Below are positions 32,257 to 41,798 of a DNA stretch of 64,000 nucleotides, one piece after another. Source of the DNA: Natronospirillum sp965602035. GTDB lineage: Bacteria > Pseudomonadota > Gammaproteobacteria > Pseudomonadales > Natronospirillaceae. The stretch covers positions 248,001 to 312,000 of the forward strand of contig OZ271919.1 of NCBI GenBank assembly GCA_965602035.1, given 5' to 3'. The position numbers and the translations under genes were made by a program. The notes under the pieces were generated by a model. That model saw only the letters and a program-made list of their open reading frames with translations. It was not told where the DNA came from and did not search any database. Within the stretch, counting starts at the first letter, position 1; each line of letters begins with the position of its first letter.

Positions 32257-32997
32257 GTGCGACTGCGCCTCCTGCTCATAGTGTTCCTGTTGGCCTTCAG
32301 CATCACGCTGGTACTTGCCGTACCGGTGCGGGTGCTCTGGCACCAGTTCGGCAGTGCGCTGGAGCTGCCGGTGGAACCGTCGGCCCTGCATGGGAACCTC
32401 TGGCAGGGCGAGGCATTCGTCCCCTGGGCCGGTGATCAGGTTCAGTTGCAGTGGCAATGGCTGCCTGCGGCTCTCCTGCAGGGGCGGCTCGCCTGGGGCC
32501 TGAACGTGCAGGCCCGTGATACAGACCTGGAAACCGGAGTGGGCAGGAGTTGGTCCGGGTGGGCGCTGAACGCGTCGGATGGCGTTGTCGGATTGCACCT
32601 GATGCGCCCGGTTCTGCAGAGATATCGGGCCGAATTGACCGGTCAACTCTGGTTTGACAGCCTCTGGCTGGAGTGGCCGGCAGGGCAGGCACCGTCAGGG
32701 TCCGGCACCCTCACGCTGCGCAACGGCGAATTCCGCATGGATGGTTTGTCCGGAGAAGGATCAGGCTCGACCCTGCCGGTGCTGGCCGCCGAGGTGTCCT
32801 CGAATGACACTGGGGCTCTGACACTGAATGTTGCAAATCAGGAATCCGGAGAGCCACTTGTGGACGCGAGCGTATCAACCAGCACAGCATCCTTGCGGGT
32901 TCTGGCTGGCTGGCGCGACGTGTTGGAACGTGAATTGCCCGGTGGCCGCACCGTGCTGCTGGAGTCAGAGTGGCCGCTGCCGGAGTGGGCGCCATGA
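32257..32997 (+). CDS. gspN: Type II secretion protein GspN
   Basis: 246 residues started at GTG 32257, with GGAAGG at six bases. A single N-terminal helix (about 3-22) anchors it in the inner membrane; the rest (LHGNLWQGEAFVPWAGDQVQLQWQWLPAALLQGRLAW...) is the GspN beta-rich periplasmic domain. GspN is an accessory part of the type II secretion inner-membrane complex. The gspC ATG overlaps the gspN stop by four bases. Gene order gspN-gspC-gspD is seen. Confidence 0.85.
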   Translation: MRLRLLLIVFLLAFSITLVLAVPVRVLWHQFGSALELPVEPSALHGNLWQGEAFVPWAGDQVQLQWQWLPAALLQGRLAWGLNVQARDTDLETGVGRSWSGWALNASDGVVGLHLMRPVLQRYRAELTGQLWFDSLWLEWPAGQAPSGSGTLTLRNGEFRMDGLSGEGSGSTLPVLAAEVSSNDTGALTLNVANQESGEPLVDASVSTSTASLRVLAGWRDVLERELPGGRTVLLESEWPLPEWAP

Positions 32998-34004
32998 TGC
33001 TGAGCCGTTGGATACTCCGTCTGGCTGGCGTTGTACTGCCGCTGATTGCCGCTCTGAGCGGCGGCATGGTGGCTATCGGAGTGTGGTCACTGATCCTGCC
33101 GCCCGAGCCCCGGCCCGTACCGGAACCTGTCCCGACAGAACGGGTTGAAACATCAATGCCTGACCCGGATGAGCAGGCCGCATCGATCATCGAAGCGGCG
33201 TGGTTCGGTACGCCGCCGCCTGATGAGCCCCCTCCGGCCCCCGAACCTGAACCGGCGCCTGAACCGGAAGTCCGGGAAACCCGCCTCAATCTCGTGCTGC
33301 GCGGCGTCCTGGCGTCGTCCGACCCGGCTCGGGGATCCGCAATGATCGCCCGCCAGGGCGGCGGTAGCGCAGCACTGTTCCGCGTGAATGACCGGGTTTA
33401 TGGTGTTGCCGACCTGGTTGAGGTCTATGCCGACCGTGTTGTCTTGCGACGCAATGATGCCCTTGAGACACTGCGCTTTCCGGGTGCGACTGGCGGCAGC
33501 CGGGATGCGGCCGATACAGTCGATGAACCGGAGCGCTCCCCTGGTGGGCAACCGGGCGACAACCGATCGACGACGGGTACTTCATCGGGAGGCAGCTCCG
33601 GCGGGGCGTCCGGCAATGCGGTGGCGTCAGGCCGCAGAGGCAGTGAAAGCGACATGCCGCCGGTGAGAACCAGTCAGGATGCGGCGCAGGCGCGGCTGGA
33701 GGAAGAAATACGGCAGGCTATCTCCCAGGTCCAGGCCCGGGCAGCAAGCGATGCACGGGGGCTGCTGCGCCAGTATGGACTGGAGGCCACCGGGGATGCG
33801 TACCGGGTGACCTCTCGGGCAAGCGTATTGATTGCCAACGGCCTGAGGCCCGGCGATCGCATCACCGAGATCAATGATCAGCCGGTTGGCAATGTAGACC
33901 AGGATCAGGCACTGATTGATTCGGTACTGGCCGGTGATGAAATCAAGATAACACTGGAGCGGGGCGGTGCAACGTACCGCATCTATCAGGCGCTGCCGGA
34001 ATAA
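32994..34004 (+). CDS. gspC: Type II secretion protein GspC
   Basis: 336 residues from ATG 32994, overlapping the gspN stop as ATGA. N-terminal membrane helix (about 8-32), a Pro/Glu-rich linker (about 60-95), the homology region TRLNLVLRGVLASSDPARGSAMIA, then a long Gly/Ser-rich spacer and a C-terminal PDZ-like domain (GLRPGDRITEINDQPVGN). GspC links the secretin GspD to the inner-membrane platform and helps select cargo. Confidence 0.9.
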   Translation: MMLSRWILRLAGVVLPLIAALSGGMVAIGVWSLILPPEPRPVPEPVPTERVETSMPDPDEQAASIIEAAWFGTPPPDEPPPAPEPEPAPEPEVRETRLNLVLRGVLASSDPARGSAMIARQGGGSAALFRVNDRVYGVADLVEVYADRVVLRRNDALETLRFPGATGGSRDAADTVDEPERSPGGQPGDNRSTTGTSSGGSSGGASGNAVASGRRGSESDMPPVRTSQDAAQARLEEEIRQAISQVQARAASDARGLLRQYGLEATGDAYRVTSRASVLIANGLRPGDRITEINDQPVGNVDQDQALIDSVLAGDEIKITLERGGATYRIYQALPE

Positions 34005-34020
34005 GGAGCAGGTACAGAGA

Positions 34021-35964
34021 ATGGGCCGAATTTTCGCAGCCGGAGTACGAAAAGCAGGAATCATGCTGCTGCTGGGCGGCCTGTTGTCGGCCTCGCAGGC
34101 GCTGGCGCAGACATGGCAGTTGAACTACCGGGGGGTGGACCTCGAGCAGTTTATTGAACAGGTGGCTGATATCACCGGCCGTACGTTTGTTCTGGACCCG
34201 CGTGTTCGGGGCGAAGTAACAGTGATCTCTGATGACTCACTGACAGCGGACCAGGTCTACGATGTTTTCCTGACGGTTCTGCAGATGCAGGGTTACACCA
34301 TTTCCGGGCAGGGGAACGAAGTCAATGTGGTTCCGGTAAACGATGCCAAACAATTTACCGGGCCCCTGATCAACGATGAAACGGTGCCTGACACCCGGGA
34401 TTTCGTGACGCGTGTAATTACGCTCGACAATCTGTCTGCGATGGAGATGATCCCGATCCTGCGCCCCATCGGGGCCAGTTATGGCCATATGTCCGGCATC
34501 CCGTCGGCCAATGCAATATTGATGGTAGACCATGCTTCGAACATTGCCCGCCTTGAGCAGGTATTGAATTCCCTGGATGTCGAGACAGAAACGGAAGTCC
34601 GGATGATAGGGCTGGAACATGCCTGGGTCGGACAGGTTCTGGAGTTGCTGCAGGCATTGCTGCCTGACGAGCTGGCCACTGGGGAGGGCGAGAACCCGGT
34701 ACCCGGGAACCTCCGGATTGTTGCCGATGAGCGCTCCAACCGCCTCATTGTCCGCGGCGCACCGGAAACCCTCGTTCGGGTTGAACGACTGGTCAGCGAC
34801 CTTGATGTGGAAGCACGCCAGGGTGATGGCAATACAGAGGTGGTGTTTCTCGACAATGCCAGCGCTACGGATCTGGCCGAACTGCTTCGTGGGCTGTCTG
34901 GCCCATCCAGTCAGGCCGAAGGGGCGGAGAATACCAACACGGTAACCCGCACCGTGCTGGCCGATGAAGAGCTCAATGCTCTGGTGATTCGGGCAGAAGC
35001 CGCTGAAATGGCGGACCTCAGGCGGATAATAAGCCAGCTCGACATCCCGCGGGCACAGGTACTCATCGAGGCGGCCATCGTGGAAGTCAGTGGCAGCCTG
35101 AGCGACCAGTTCGGGATTCAGTCCGGGCTCCTTAGCACCGCCGAGGACACGGCCCCGGGGCTGGTCGGCAGTAACCTGGAAAGTGACACGCTCGGAAGCC
35201 TGCCCGGGCTCCCGCTGAGCCAGGCGGGTGAAGGCGGCTTCTTCGGCGCACTCGGTCTGACCGGTGACAATATCTCCTTCGGGGCAATAATCCAGGCACT
35301 CGAAAACCGCTCCAACACCAATCTGCTGTCCACACCCTATGTAATGACCATGGATAACTCGGAAGCGCGTCTCGTGGTGGGTGAAACGGTGCCGTTTCGC
35401 CGGTCAGATCCGACCGAAGACAACCCGTTCACCATTACTCGTGAAGACGTTGCAACGGAAATCACCGTTACGCCCAATATTCAGCAGAACAATCTGATCC
35501 GGTTAGCGATCAATCAACAGACGGAAGAACTGCTGGGCGGACCGTCTCTGGAATCACGCACATCAACGCGGGAGATTGATACCAATGTACTGGTCGCCGA
35601 TGGCGAAACCATTATTCTCGGCGGGCTGGTGAAAGACCGGGTTATTGAGACGGAACGCAAGGTCCCTCTGCTCGGAGACCTGCCCTGGGTTGGCCGGCTG
35701 TTTCGCAGCACATCCACGGAACAGGAGAAAGTGAACCTGTTGGTGGTCATTCGCCCGAGCATTGCCCGGGAGCGCACCACCGATCAGGCCCGGGAGCGCT
35801 ACCTGGGCATCTGGGAGCTCCGCTTCGGTGATACGGCCCGCGACAGCGAGCTCGATGCGGTGATAGAGCCGCCGTCGTTCGATCAGCTTTACCGGGGTTT
35901 CCAGTTGCGTGACCCGGGCAACAGCCGGACAGACGGCGCGGCACCGACGCCGCCACAGGAATGA
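34021..35964 (+). CDS. gspD: Type II secretion secretin GspD
   Basis: 647 residues from ATG 34021, which has a weak site (GGAG 14 bases upstream); the longer ORF upstream is unlikely because MGRIF is followed by a signal peptide. Signal peptide (about 1-31, ending ALAQ), N0 (GVDLEQFIEQVADITGRTFVLDPRVRG), N1-N3 repeats (about 100-330), then the secretin domain with VPFRRSDPTEDNPFTI and VADGETIILGGLVKD. It forms the outer-membrane channel. gspE-M genes are not in the window. The tail is Pro/Asn/Arg-rich. Confidence 0.94.
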   Translation: MGRIFAAGVRKAGIMLLLGGLLSASQALAQTWQLNYRGVDLEQFIEQVADITGRTFVLDPRVRGEVTVISDDSLTADQVYDVFLTVLQMQGYTISGQGNEVNVVPVNDAKQFTGPLINDETVPDTRDFVTRVITLDNLSAMEMIPILRPIGASYGHMSGIPSANAILMVDHASNIARLEQVLNSLDVETETEVRMIGLEHAWVGQVLELLQALLPDELATGEGENPVPGNLRIVADERSNRLIVRGAPETLVRVERLVSDLDVEARQGDGNTEVVFLDNASATDLAELLRGLSGPSSQAEGAENTNTVTRTVLADEELNALVIRAEAAEMADLRRIISQLDIPRAQVLIEAAIVEVSGSLSDQFGIQSGLLSTAEDTAPGLVGSNLESDTLGSLPGLPLSQAGEGGFFGALGLTGDNISFGAIIQALENRSNTNLLSTPYVMTMDNSEARLVVGETVPFRRSDPTEDNPFTITREDVATEITVTPNIQQNNLIRLAINQQTEELLGGPSLESRTSTREIDTNVLVADGETIILGGLVKDRVIETERKVPLLGDLPWVGRLFRSTSTEQEKVNLLVVIRPSIARERTTDQARERYLGIWELRFGDTARDSELDAVIEPPSFDQLYRGFQLRDPGNSRTDGAAPTPPQE

Positions 35965-35976
35965 GGACATGACAGC

Positions 35977-36567
35977 ATGAGCTGGTACACGGCCGATGCG
36001 CTGGTCTTCGATATGGACGGCACGCTCGCTGACTCCATGCCGGCACACTTCCAGGCCTGGCAGGCGGCTGCCGAGCGGTTTGGCTTCGAGTTTTCCTGGC
36101 AGCGTTTTCTGGAATTGGGCGGCGTACCGACCCGTCAGACGCTGGCCATTCTCTGCCGGGAGCAGACGATCCGGTTGCCGCAGGACGAAGTGGCCCGGTA
36201 CAAGGAAGCCGCCGTTCGCGAGCGCCTGGATGCGGTGCAGCCGATCGAACCCGTGTTGGCGGTGGCGCGCTGGGGATATCAGCAGGGTCGACCCATGGCG
36301 GTAGCAACCGGGGCTTCCTCGGAAGTGGCTCGCATCACCCTGAACCGACTCGGAATTACGGACTGGTTCCGGGCGGTAAAAACCGCAGATGACGTGGCGC
36401 GCCACAAGCCGGATCCGGATGTATTTCTGGAGGCGGCACGGGCGATCGGCGCAGAGCCCGCCCGGTGTGCCGCCTTCGAGGATACCGACATCGGTCTGTG
36501 GGCCATCCGGTCAGCCGGTATGTCTGCGTTCGATGTGCGTCAACCGATTCCTGCCATACCAGACTGA
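35977..36567 (+). CDS. HAD-family phosphatase, YqaB/beta-phosphoglucomutase-like
   Basis: 196 residues, twelve bases after gspD. Motif I LVFDMDGTLADS, motif II VATGAS and the HKPDPDVF motif with the conserved Lys, and FEDTDIG, are intact. Sequence resembles E. coli YqaB (fructose-1-phosphatase / 6-phosphogluconate). The substrate is not certain. It is probably co-transcribed with gspD. Confidence 0.8.
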   Translation: MSWYTADALVFDMDGTLADSMPAHFQAWQAAAERFGFEFSWQRFLELGGVPTRQTLAILCREQTIRLPQDEVARYKEAAVRERLDAVQPIEPVLAVARWGYQQGRPMAVATGASSEVARITLNRLGITDWFRAVKTADDVARHKPDPDVFLEAARAIGAEPARCAAFEDTDIGLWAIRSAGMSAFDVRQPIPAIPD

Positions 36568-36692
36568 ACACGCTCCGGATACGATCGTCAGTGAGTGCAT
36601 ACACTTGTGTTGATAAGGGCCTCAGGGTATCGTTGGCGGCTTTGCGAGCGAGCGGCAGGCGCTCGAACCGATTCGACTCAGGAGCATAGACG

Positions 36693-37349
36693 ATGCGCGT
36701 GATTTTGCTGGGCGCGCCGGGTGCCGGGAAGGGAACCCAGGCGCAGGCCATTTGTGAACATTTTGACATTCCACAGATCTCAACCGGTGACATGCTGCGT
36801 GCCGCCGTCAAGGCCGGTACCTCACTGGGCAAGCAGGTAGAGGAAGTCATGAGCTCCGGCGCCCTGGTGTCGGATGATCTGATTATCGCGCTGGTCAAGG
36901 AACGGATCGAAGATCCGGATTGCGTCAACGGGTTCCTGTTTGACGGCTTCCCACGCACGATCCCCCAGGCCGAAGCGCTCAAGGACACCGGTATCCGTAT
37001 CGACCACGTGCTCAATATTGATGTCGATGACGAGGAAATTGTCCGCCGCCTGAGTGGCCGCCGTATTCATGAGGCCTCAGGCCGGGTCTACCACATTGAC
37101 TATCAGCCGCCCAAGGTACCGGACACTGATGACATTACCGGTGAAGCACTGGTGCAGCGTGAAGACGATCAGGAAGACACGGTTCGCAAGCGTCTTTCAG
37201 TCTATCACGACCAGACAGAACCGCTGGTCAAATATTACCAGGATTGGTTTGCTGCGGATCCGGACACCGCACCGAAGTATCATCGTGTCGCCGGAATCGG
37301 GGACATGAGCGACATTCAGCGCCGGATTCTTGAATCGCTGAGCGATTGA
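36693..37349 (+). CDS. adk: Adenylate kinase
   Basis: 218 residues, with AGGAG 8 bases before ATG 36693. P-loop GAPGAGKGTQ, FDGFPRTIPQA and the LID domain GRRIHEASGRVYHIDYQPPKVPDTDDITGE. The long-form LID lacks the zinc-binding Cys found in some species, as in E. coli. It balances AMP, ADP and ATP. Confidence 0.97.
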   Translation: MRVILLGAPGAGKGTQAQAICEHFDIPQISTGDMLRAAVKAGTSLGKQVEEVMSSGALVSDDLIIALVKERIEDPDCVNGFLFDGFPRTIPQAEALKDTGIRIDHVLNIDVDDEEIVRRLSGRRIHEASGRVYHIDYQPPKVPDTDDITGEALVQREDDQEDTVRKRLSVYHDQTEPLVKYYQDWFAADPDTAPKYHRVAGIGDMSDIQRRILESLSD

Positions 37350-37367
37350 TGCAGGGTTAATGCTGTC

Positions 37368-38051
37368 ATGCCGCACTACCTGGCACTGGATACCTGTACC
37401 GAAATCTGTTCCGTCGGGCTCTGGTCCGACGGCAAAGTAACCACGCAGGTTTCCGATGTGCCGCGCGAGCACACGCGGCGCATACTGCCCATGGCAGAAT
37501 CGTTGCTGGCAGAGTCAGAGCTCGGGGCCGGTGAACTCGATGGCGTGTTCTGCACCCGCGGACCCGGCAGCTTTACCGGTGTCCGTATCGGTATCAGTGT
37601 GGCACAGGGGCTGTCATTTGCCTGCAATACGCCGGTCTGGCCACTGTCGACACTGGCCGTGCTGGCCATTCAGGGGCAGCGAAACGACCCGACTCGCACA
37701 ATCTGGCGGGTCGCGATGGATGCCCGTATGGGCGAAGTCTACCATGGCCTTTACCGGGTAGACGGTGATCAGACGCCGGAGCCGCTGGAACCGGAACAGT
37801 TACTGTCCCTTGAGGCACTGTCGGCCCGATCAATGGCTGACCGGGGTGACGTCGGCTACGCTGGGGCGGGCTGGCCACTGGTTCGCCCGGGTGAACAGGC
37901 ACCCGTTGTCCGGACCCCGTCGCCGGAGGCCGTGCTCGATTGCGGTCTGAGAGCCGTGTATGGCGATACCGTTCCGGTGACGGCCATGGAACTTCAGCCT
38001 GTCTATCTGCGAGACAATGTGGCCCGGGCCTCACGAAACAATCGGCCTTGA
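37368..38051 (+). CDS. tsaB: tRNA t6A synthesis protein TsaB
   Basis: 227 residues. N-terminal PHYLALDTCTEICSVGLW, REHTRRILPM, and CTRGPGSFTGVRIGISVAQGLS are the YgjD-like ASKHA signature of TsaB, which with TsaD, TsaC and TsaE makes threonylcarbamoyladenosine on tRNA. It lies 18 bases after adk on the same strand. Confidence 0.93.
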   Translation: MPHYLALDTCTEICSVGLWSDGKVTTQVSDVPREHTRRILPMAESLLAESELGAGELDGVFCTRGPGSFTGVRIGISVAQGLSFACNTPVWPLSTLAVLAIQGQRNDPTRTIWRVAMDARMGEVYHGLYRVDGDQTPEPLEPEQLLSLEALSARSMADRGDVGYAGAGWPLVRPGEQAPVVRTPSPEAVLDCGLRAVYGDTVPVTAMELQPVYLRDNVARASRNNRP

Positions 38052-38127
38052 ACTGTCTTGCCGATTCGATGATCAGGTATTATTCTGCAGTCATTAATGC
38101 TAATCACGGAAACTGCAGGAAGGCGCT

Positions 38128-38388
38128 TTGTCTGACGGCCTGATCGGTTCACTTATCAATCCCGGAATGCTCAATCGCGGGTCGGAAATTGCCCGCCGCG
38201 GTGACGTGGCTGTGGTACCGCCGCGCGCGCTTGAAGGGCAATTGATGGACAGTCAGCGCCAGGGCACGGAGTTACCGGTGACCATGAACCGTTTCGGCCC
38301 GCGTAGTGAGCAGGCCATGTCGCAGTATCAGACCTTTTCGGGGGCTGGTCCACAACCGGCGGGAGCCGGATTCAGCACCGTTGTCTGA
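38128..38388 (+). CDS. Small hypothetical protein
   Basis: 86 residues starting at TTG 38128, with AGGAAGG five bases upstream. The product is polar and low in charge, rich in Gly, Gln, Arg and Pro (NPGMLNRGSEIARRGDVAVVPPRALEGQL). Its last bases overlap the proposed TTG start of rsmJ (38381). No family is recognised; a short, possibly intrinsically disordered protein. Existence rests on the binding site and the tight packing between tsaB and rsmJ. Confidence 0.5.
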   Translation: MSDGLIGSLINPGMLNRGSEIARRGDVAVVPPRALEGQLMDSQRQGTELPVTMNRFGPRSEQAMSQYQTFSGAGPQPAGAGFSTVV

Positions 38389-39187
38389 TCGCTTTTCCCT
38401 CTCTGAACCCTGTATTGCACTGCATCCGGCAGCGGCCGAATGGCTGACTGCCTGCAATGATGCTCCCGACGATTTGCTGGCGATACCGGTCAGAGAACAG
38501 CCGGAGGATCATGAGTTTTTTCTGATTCACGATGATGGTCTCGCTGTTCAGGCCTCAGTGCCCCCCGGAGCGAAGCCATTGCGGGTGGATTTCACATCGG
38601 GCCCAAATGCTCATCGGCGGCGCTTTGGCGGCGGGCGACAGCAGGACCTTGCCCGTGCCTGCGGCCTGAACCGTCGACGCGACCTCCGGGTTCTGGATGC
38701 CACAGCCGGTCTCGGGCGGGATGCCTTCGTGCTCGCTTCGCTGGGCGCCCGCGTTACCATGATGGAATGCCAGCCGATCGTATGGGCTTTACTGCGCTCG
38801 GGGCTGGACAGGTTGCTGGACTCCGACCAACCGGAAGACCGCGCTATCGGTGGGCGCATGACCCTGTTGCGGGCTCGTGCCGGTGCCGACGAACCTCCGG
38901 ATGAGGGAGCGTACGATGTGATCTATCTGGATCCGATGTTCCCGGAACGTCGAAAATCGGCGGCGGTAAAACTCGATATGCAGTTGCTGCACCGGCTGGC
39001 GCCGCAAGGGACCACGGCAGAGGATGCGGCGCTCCTGGAATGGGCCATAGCTGCCGGTCCGTCTCGGGTGGTCGTCAAACGACCGCGAATTGCGCCGACA
39101 CTGAACACTCGGACACCCTCACACCGCTATACCGGCAAGAGCAACCGGTTTGACGTCTATGGGCTCAGGCGGATTCCGGCGGCGTAA
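38381..39187 (+). CDS. rsmJ: 16S rRNA m2G1516 methyltransferase RsmJ
   Basis: 268 residues from TTG 38381, eight bases inside the end of the upstream small gene; this start gives an N-terminal length close to E. coli (250). An in-frame GTG at 38306 would add 25 residues that look non-coding. AHRRRFGGGRQQDLARA, LDATAGLGRDAFVLASLG (SAM site), and IYLDPMFPERRKSA are the diagnostic motifs. The last 23 bases overlap the convergent EAL gene. Confidence 0.9.
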   Translation: MSDRFSLSEPCIALHPAAAEWLTACNDAPDDLLAIPVREQPEDHEFFLIHDDGLAVQASVPPGAKPLRVDFTSGPNAHRRRFGGGRQQDLARACGLNRRRDLRVLDATAGLGRDAFVLASLGARVTMMECQPIVWALLRSGLDRLLDSDQPEDRAIGGRMTLLRARAGADEPPDEGAYDVIYLDPMFPERRKSAAVKLDMQLLHRLAPQGTTAEDAALLEWAIAAGPSRVVVKRPRIAPTLNTRTPSHRYTGKSNRFDVYGLRRIPAA

Positions 39188-41798
39188 GCAGAAATTCCGC
39201 CAATGCCTGTCTGGTCATGGGGCGCGCCCGCAGGTAGCCCTGGACCTCATGGCAGCCGAGCCGGATCAGCGTCTGCTCGATATCGGGCGTCTCCACCCCC
39301 TCTGCAACAACGGTCATACGCAGGCTGTTTCCCAGTCGCACGATGGTCTGAACGAGTGCCTCCGTGCTCGGCTCGAGCCAGGAACGCTGAATAAAGGACT
39401 TGTCTATTTTCAGTGTTCTGAGGGGCAAGGCTTCAAGTGTGCTGAGATTCGAGTACCCGGTACCGAAATCATCCAGTGAGAAGGATACGCCCTTGCCCGA
39501 GAGCCGCTGCATGAAAGCCTGGCACTGGGCCTTGTCGGTAACCAGGAAGGTTTCGGTGATTTCCAGGTCCAACTGTCGCGGCGACATCTGATGCCGGTTC
39601 AGCGCCGCTTCAATGTGGTCTGTCAGCTCCGGTTGAAGAATCTGGCGCGGCGACAGATTAATGGACAGTCGCGCTGATGGATCAAGCATCTCCTGCAACC
39701 CGGCAAATTCCGCTATGGCCTGGTCAATCACCCATTGGCCCAGCGGCACGATAAAACCCGATTGTTCCGCAATGGGAACAAATTCGTCCGGGGGGATCAT
39801 GCCCAGTGCCGGGTTGTTCCAGCGCAGCAGTGCCTCGATGCCGGTCACCTCACCGGTGGTGAGCTCGAAACGCGGCTGGTACGCCAGCCAGTATTCGGAC
39901 CGCTGAAAACCATACTGCATCGCGTTTTCCAACTGGGTGCGACGATGGAATGCAGACGCCAGCTCTTGTTGATAATAGCGGAAGCTGCCGCGCCCCTGCG
40001 CCTTGGTTTCGTACAGAGCGAGATCCGCGCACTGATACATGGTCTCGAAGTCCCGTGCATCGTCAGGGAACAGGGCTATACCGATACTGGCACCGACATA
40101 GACCTCATGGCTGTTGTGCACAACAGGAAGTCGAAATTTCTGGATTATCCGCTCGGAAACGTCGGCGGCGTCGGTACGATGATCGATTGACGGGATAACA
40201 GCCATGAACTCATCGCCACCGGTTCGGCCCAGAATGGTCTCGGGGCTGAGCGCCGCGGCAATCCGGCGGCTGCAGATTCGCAGCACGGCATCGCCGACCT
40301 GGTGGCCCAGGGAGTCGTTGATGTCCTTGAAATGGTCCAGGTCGATGTGCAGCAGTGCCATTTGCTCTCCGGTGGACTCGTGCCGGCTGAGCATTTCCGA
40401 AAACAGCAACTGGAACCGGTGTCGGTTGGGTGTACCCGTGAGGCTGTCAATAAAGGCAAGGCGTTCGAGCTCGTCAGCGGCCTTTTTCTGCTCTGTCACA
40501 TCCAGCAGCGTACCGACGATCCGGAATTCGCCCTGGCGGCGGCGCGTGGTAATTCGTTCAGCGGTGTGCACGATCCGGCGCTGGCCGACCGGAGTCCGCA
40601 GCCAATGTTCCAGATGCAGGTGATCGGCACGCCCTGTCATAAGGCTGTCCAACTGGCTCTGCAGGTCTGCTGCCTCCTGCGGGGCAACCCAGTCTCCCCA
40701 GTCATTGATGTCCAGTCTGCCGGGGCACTGCATCAGTTCCTGTAGCTGCGGTGACAGCTGACATTGCCTTTCACCCGGCGCCAGTTCCCAACTGCCCATG
40801 CCGCCCAGGCGCTGCGCCTCATCCAGCAACCACGCGGTAAGGCCGAGTGTTTCCTGATGCTCACGGGCCCGGCGGCGCGCTCGCACCAGAATTATAGTGA
40901 CGCCACCGGTAATAAGCGCCAGCGCGGCTACCACCGTATGAAGCCCCCAGTGCACGGCTGCGGGTAACAGCAATTGCTCCCGTGGTTCCAGTTGAAACTC
41001 CCAGACCCCATTGGGCACCAGAACCCGGCGCGCGGCCCATGCCGTGTTAGGTGGTTCTTCGGTCGACCAGACCCGCTGCGATGGGTCTCCTGCTGCATCC
41101 ACCGCCCGCACCGACACGCGGTAGCGGTCGCCCAGTTCGGAAATACCCGCACTGTCCAGTATGGCAGGCAGCGGAATAACCGATGCAATCACACCCCACG
41201 GATCAGCGTTTTCAGGGAACACGCCCTGATGGATGATGAAGCCCTGCCCGCCCTGCACGAGTTCGATCGGGCCAATCAACACGGGTTCGCGCGTTTCCAT
41301 GGCGCGCTGGATCATCGGCCACTGGCTCTCCACCTCGGGGTAGAACAGGCCCAGCGCCGGCTCGTTGCCTTCCAGTGGAAACACCCGGGTGATTCGCATA
41401 CCGGGGGCGGCAGCGACGTTGGTGTAGTAGTGCGGTTCGGCAAGCAGGTCGTTCAGAAACGCTGAGTAACCGGCGGCATCCAGGTCCGGATTGTTCGCGA
41501 GATGGGCGGCGAGTGCCCGTGCCTCGACAATACGCGCCTCCAGGGTGCTGTCGAGGCGCCGCGACACATCAGCCAGCTCTTCCAGCGCCTGGTCTTCCTG
41601 CTGAGCGTCGTATCGGTCAGCAAGCTGAACGTAGCTGTATCTGTCTATCCCGACTGCTGTCAGTGCAATGGCCCCGAGTACAGGTACCAGCCAACGGTCC
41701 GTCGTAAAATACCAGGCGAGAAATATCAGGCTCGCGACCACCAGTGCCAGTGTGAGGTCGCTCAGGCTCGCCGAGAGAAACTGCAGTTCATTGATCAT
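39165..41798 (-). CDS. CHASE-PAS-GGDEF-EAL cyclic-di-GMP protein
   Basis: 877 residues from ATG 41798. Two N-terminal helices (about 10-55), a periplasmic CHASE domain (about 65-250), a helix (about 275-300), a PAS region (about 315-440), GGDEF (about 455-610, motif intact as RTGGDEF) and EAL (about 625-870, EALLRW, NLSPRQ, EITE, DDFGTGYSNLS, KIDKSF and AEGVET). Both catalytic motifs are intact, so it may both make and break c-di-GMP; a clear RxxD I-site is not seen. It overlaps the end of pta by 11 bases and follows it on the minus strand. Confidence 0.92.
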   Translation of the reverse strand: MINELQFLSASLSDLTLALVVASLIFLAWYFTTDRWLVPVLGAIALTAVGIDRYSYVQLADRYDAQQEDQALEELADVSRRLDSTLEARIVEARALAAHLANNPDLDAAGYSAFLNDLLAEPHYYTNVAAAPGMRITRVFPLEGNEPALGLFYPEVESQWPMIQRAMETREPVLIGPIELVQGGQGFIIHQGVFPENADPWGVIASVIPLPAILDSAGISELGDRYRVSVRAVDAAGDPSQRVWSTEEPPNTAWAARRVLVPNGVWEFQLEPREQLLLPAAVHWGLHTVVAALALITGGVTIILVRARRRAREHQETLGLTAWLLDEAQRLGGMGSWELAPGERQCQLSPQLQELMQCPGRLDINDWGDWVAPQEAADLQSQLDSLMTGRADHLHLEHWLRTPVGQRRIVHTAERITTRRRQGEFRIVGTLLDVTEQKKAADELERLAFIDSLTGTPNRHRFQLLFSEMLSRHESTGEQMALLHIDLDHFKDINDSLGHQVGDAVLRICSRRIAAALSPETILGRTGGDEFMAVIPSIDHRTDAADVSERIIQKFRLPVVHNSHEVYVGASIGIALFPDDARDFETMYQCADLALYETKAQGRGSFRYYQQELASAFHRRTQLENAMQYGFQRSEYWLAYQPRFELTTGEVTGIEALLRWNNPALGMIPPDEFVPIAEQSGFIVPLGQWVIDQAIAEFAGLQEMLDPSARLSINLSPRQILQPELTDHIEAALNRHQMSPRQLDLEITETFLVTDKAQCQAFMQRLSGKGVSFSLDDFGTGYSNLSTLEALPLRTLKIDKSFIQRSWLEPSTEALVQTIVRLGNSLRMTVVAEGVETPDIEQTLIRLGCHEVQGYLRARPMTRQALAEFLLTPPESA

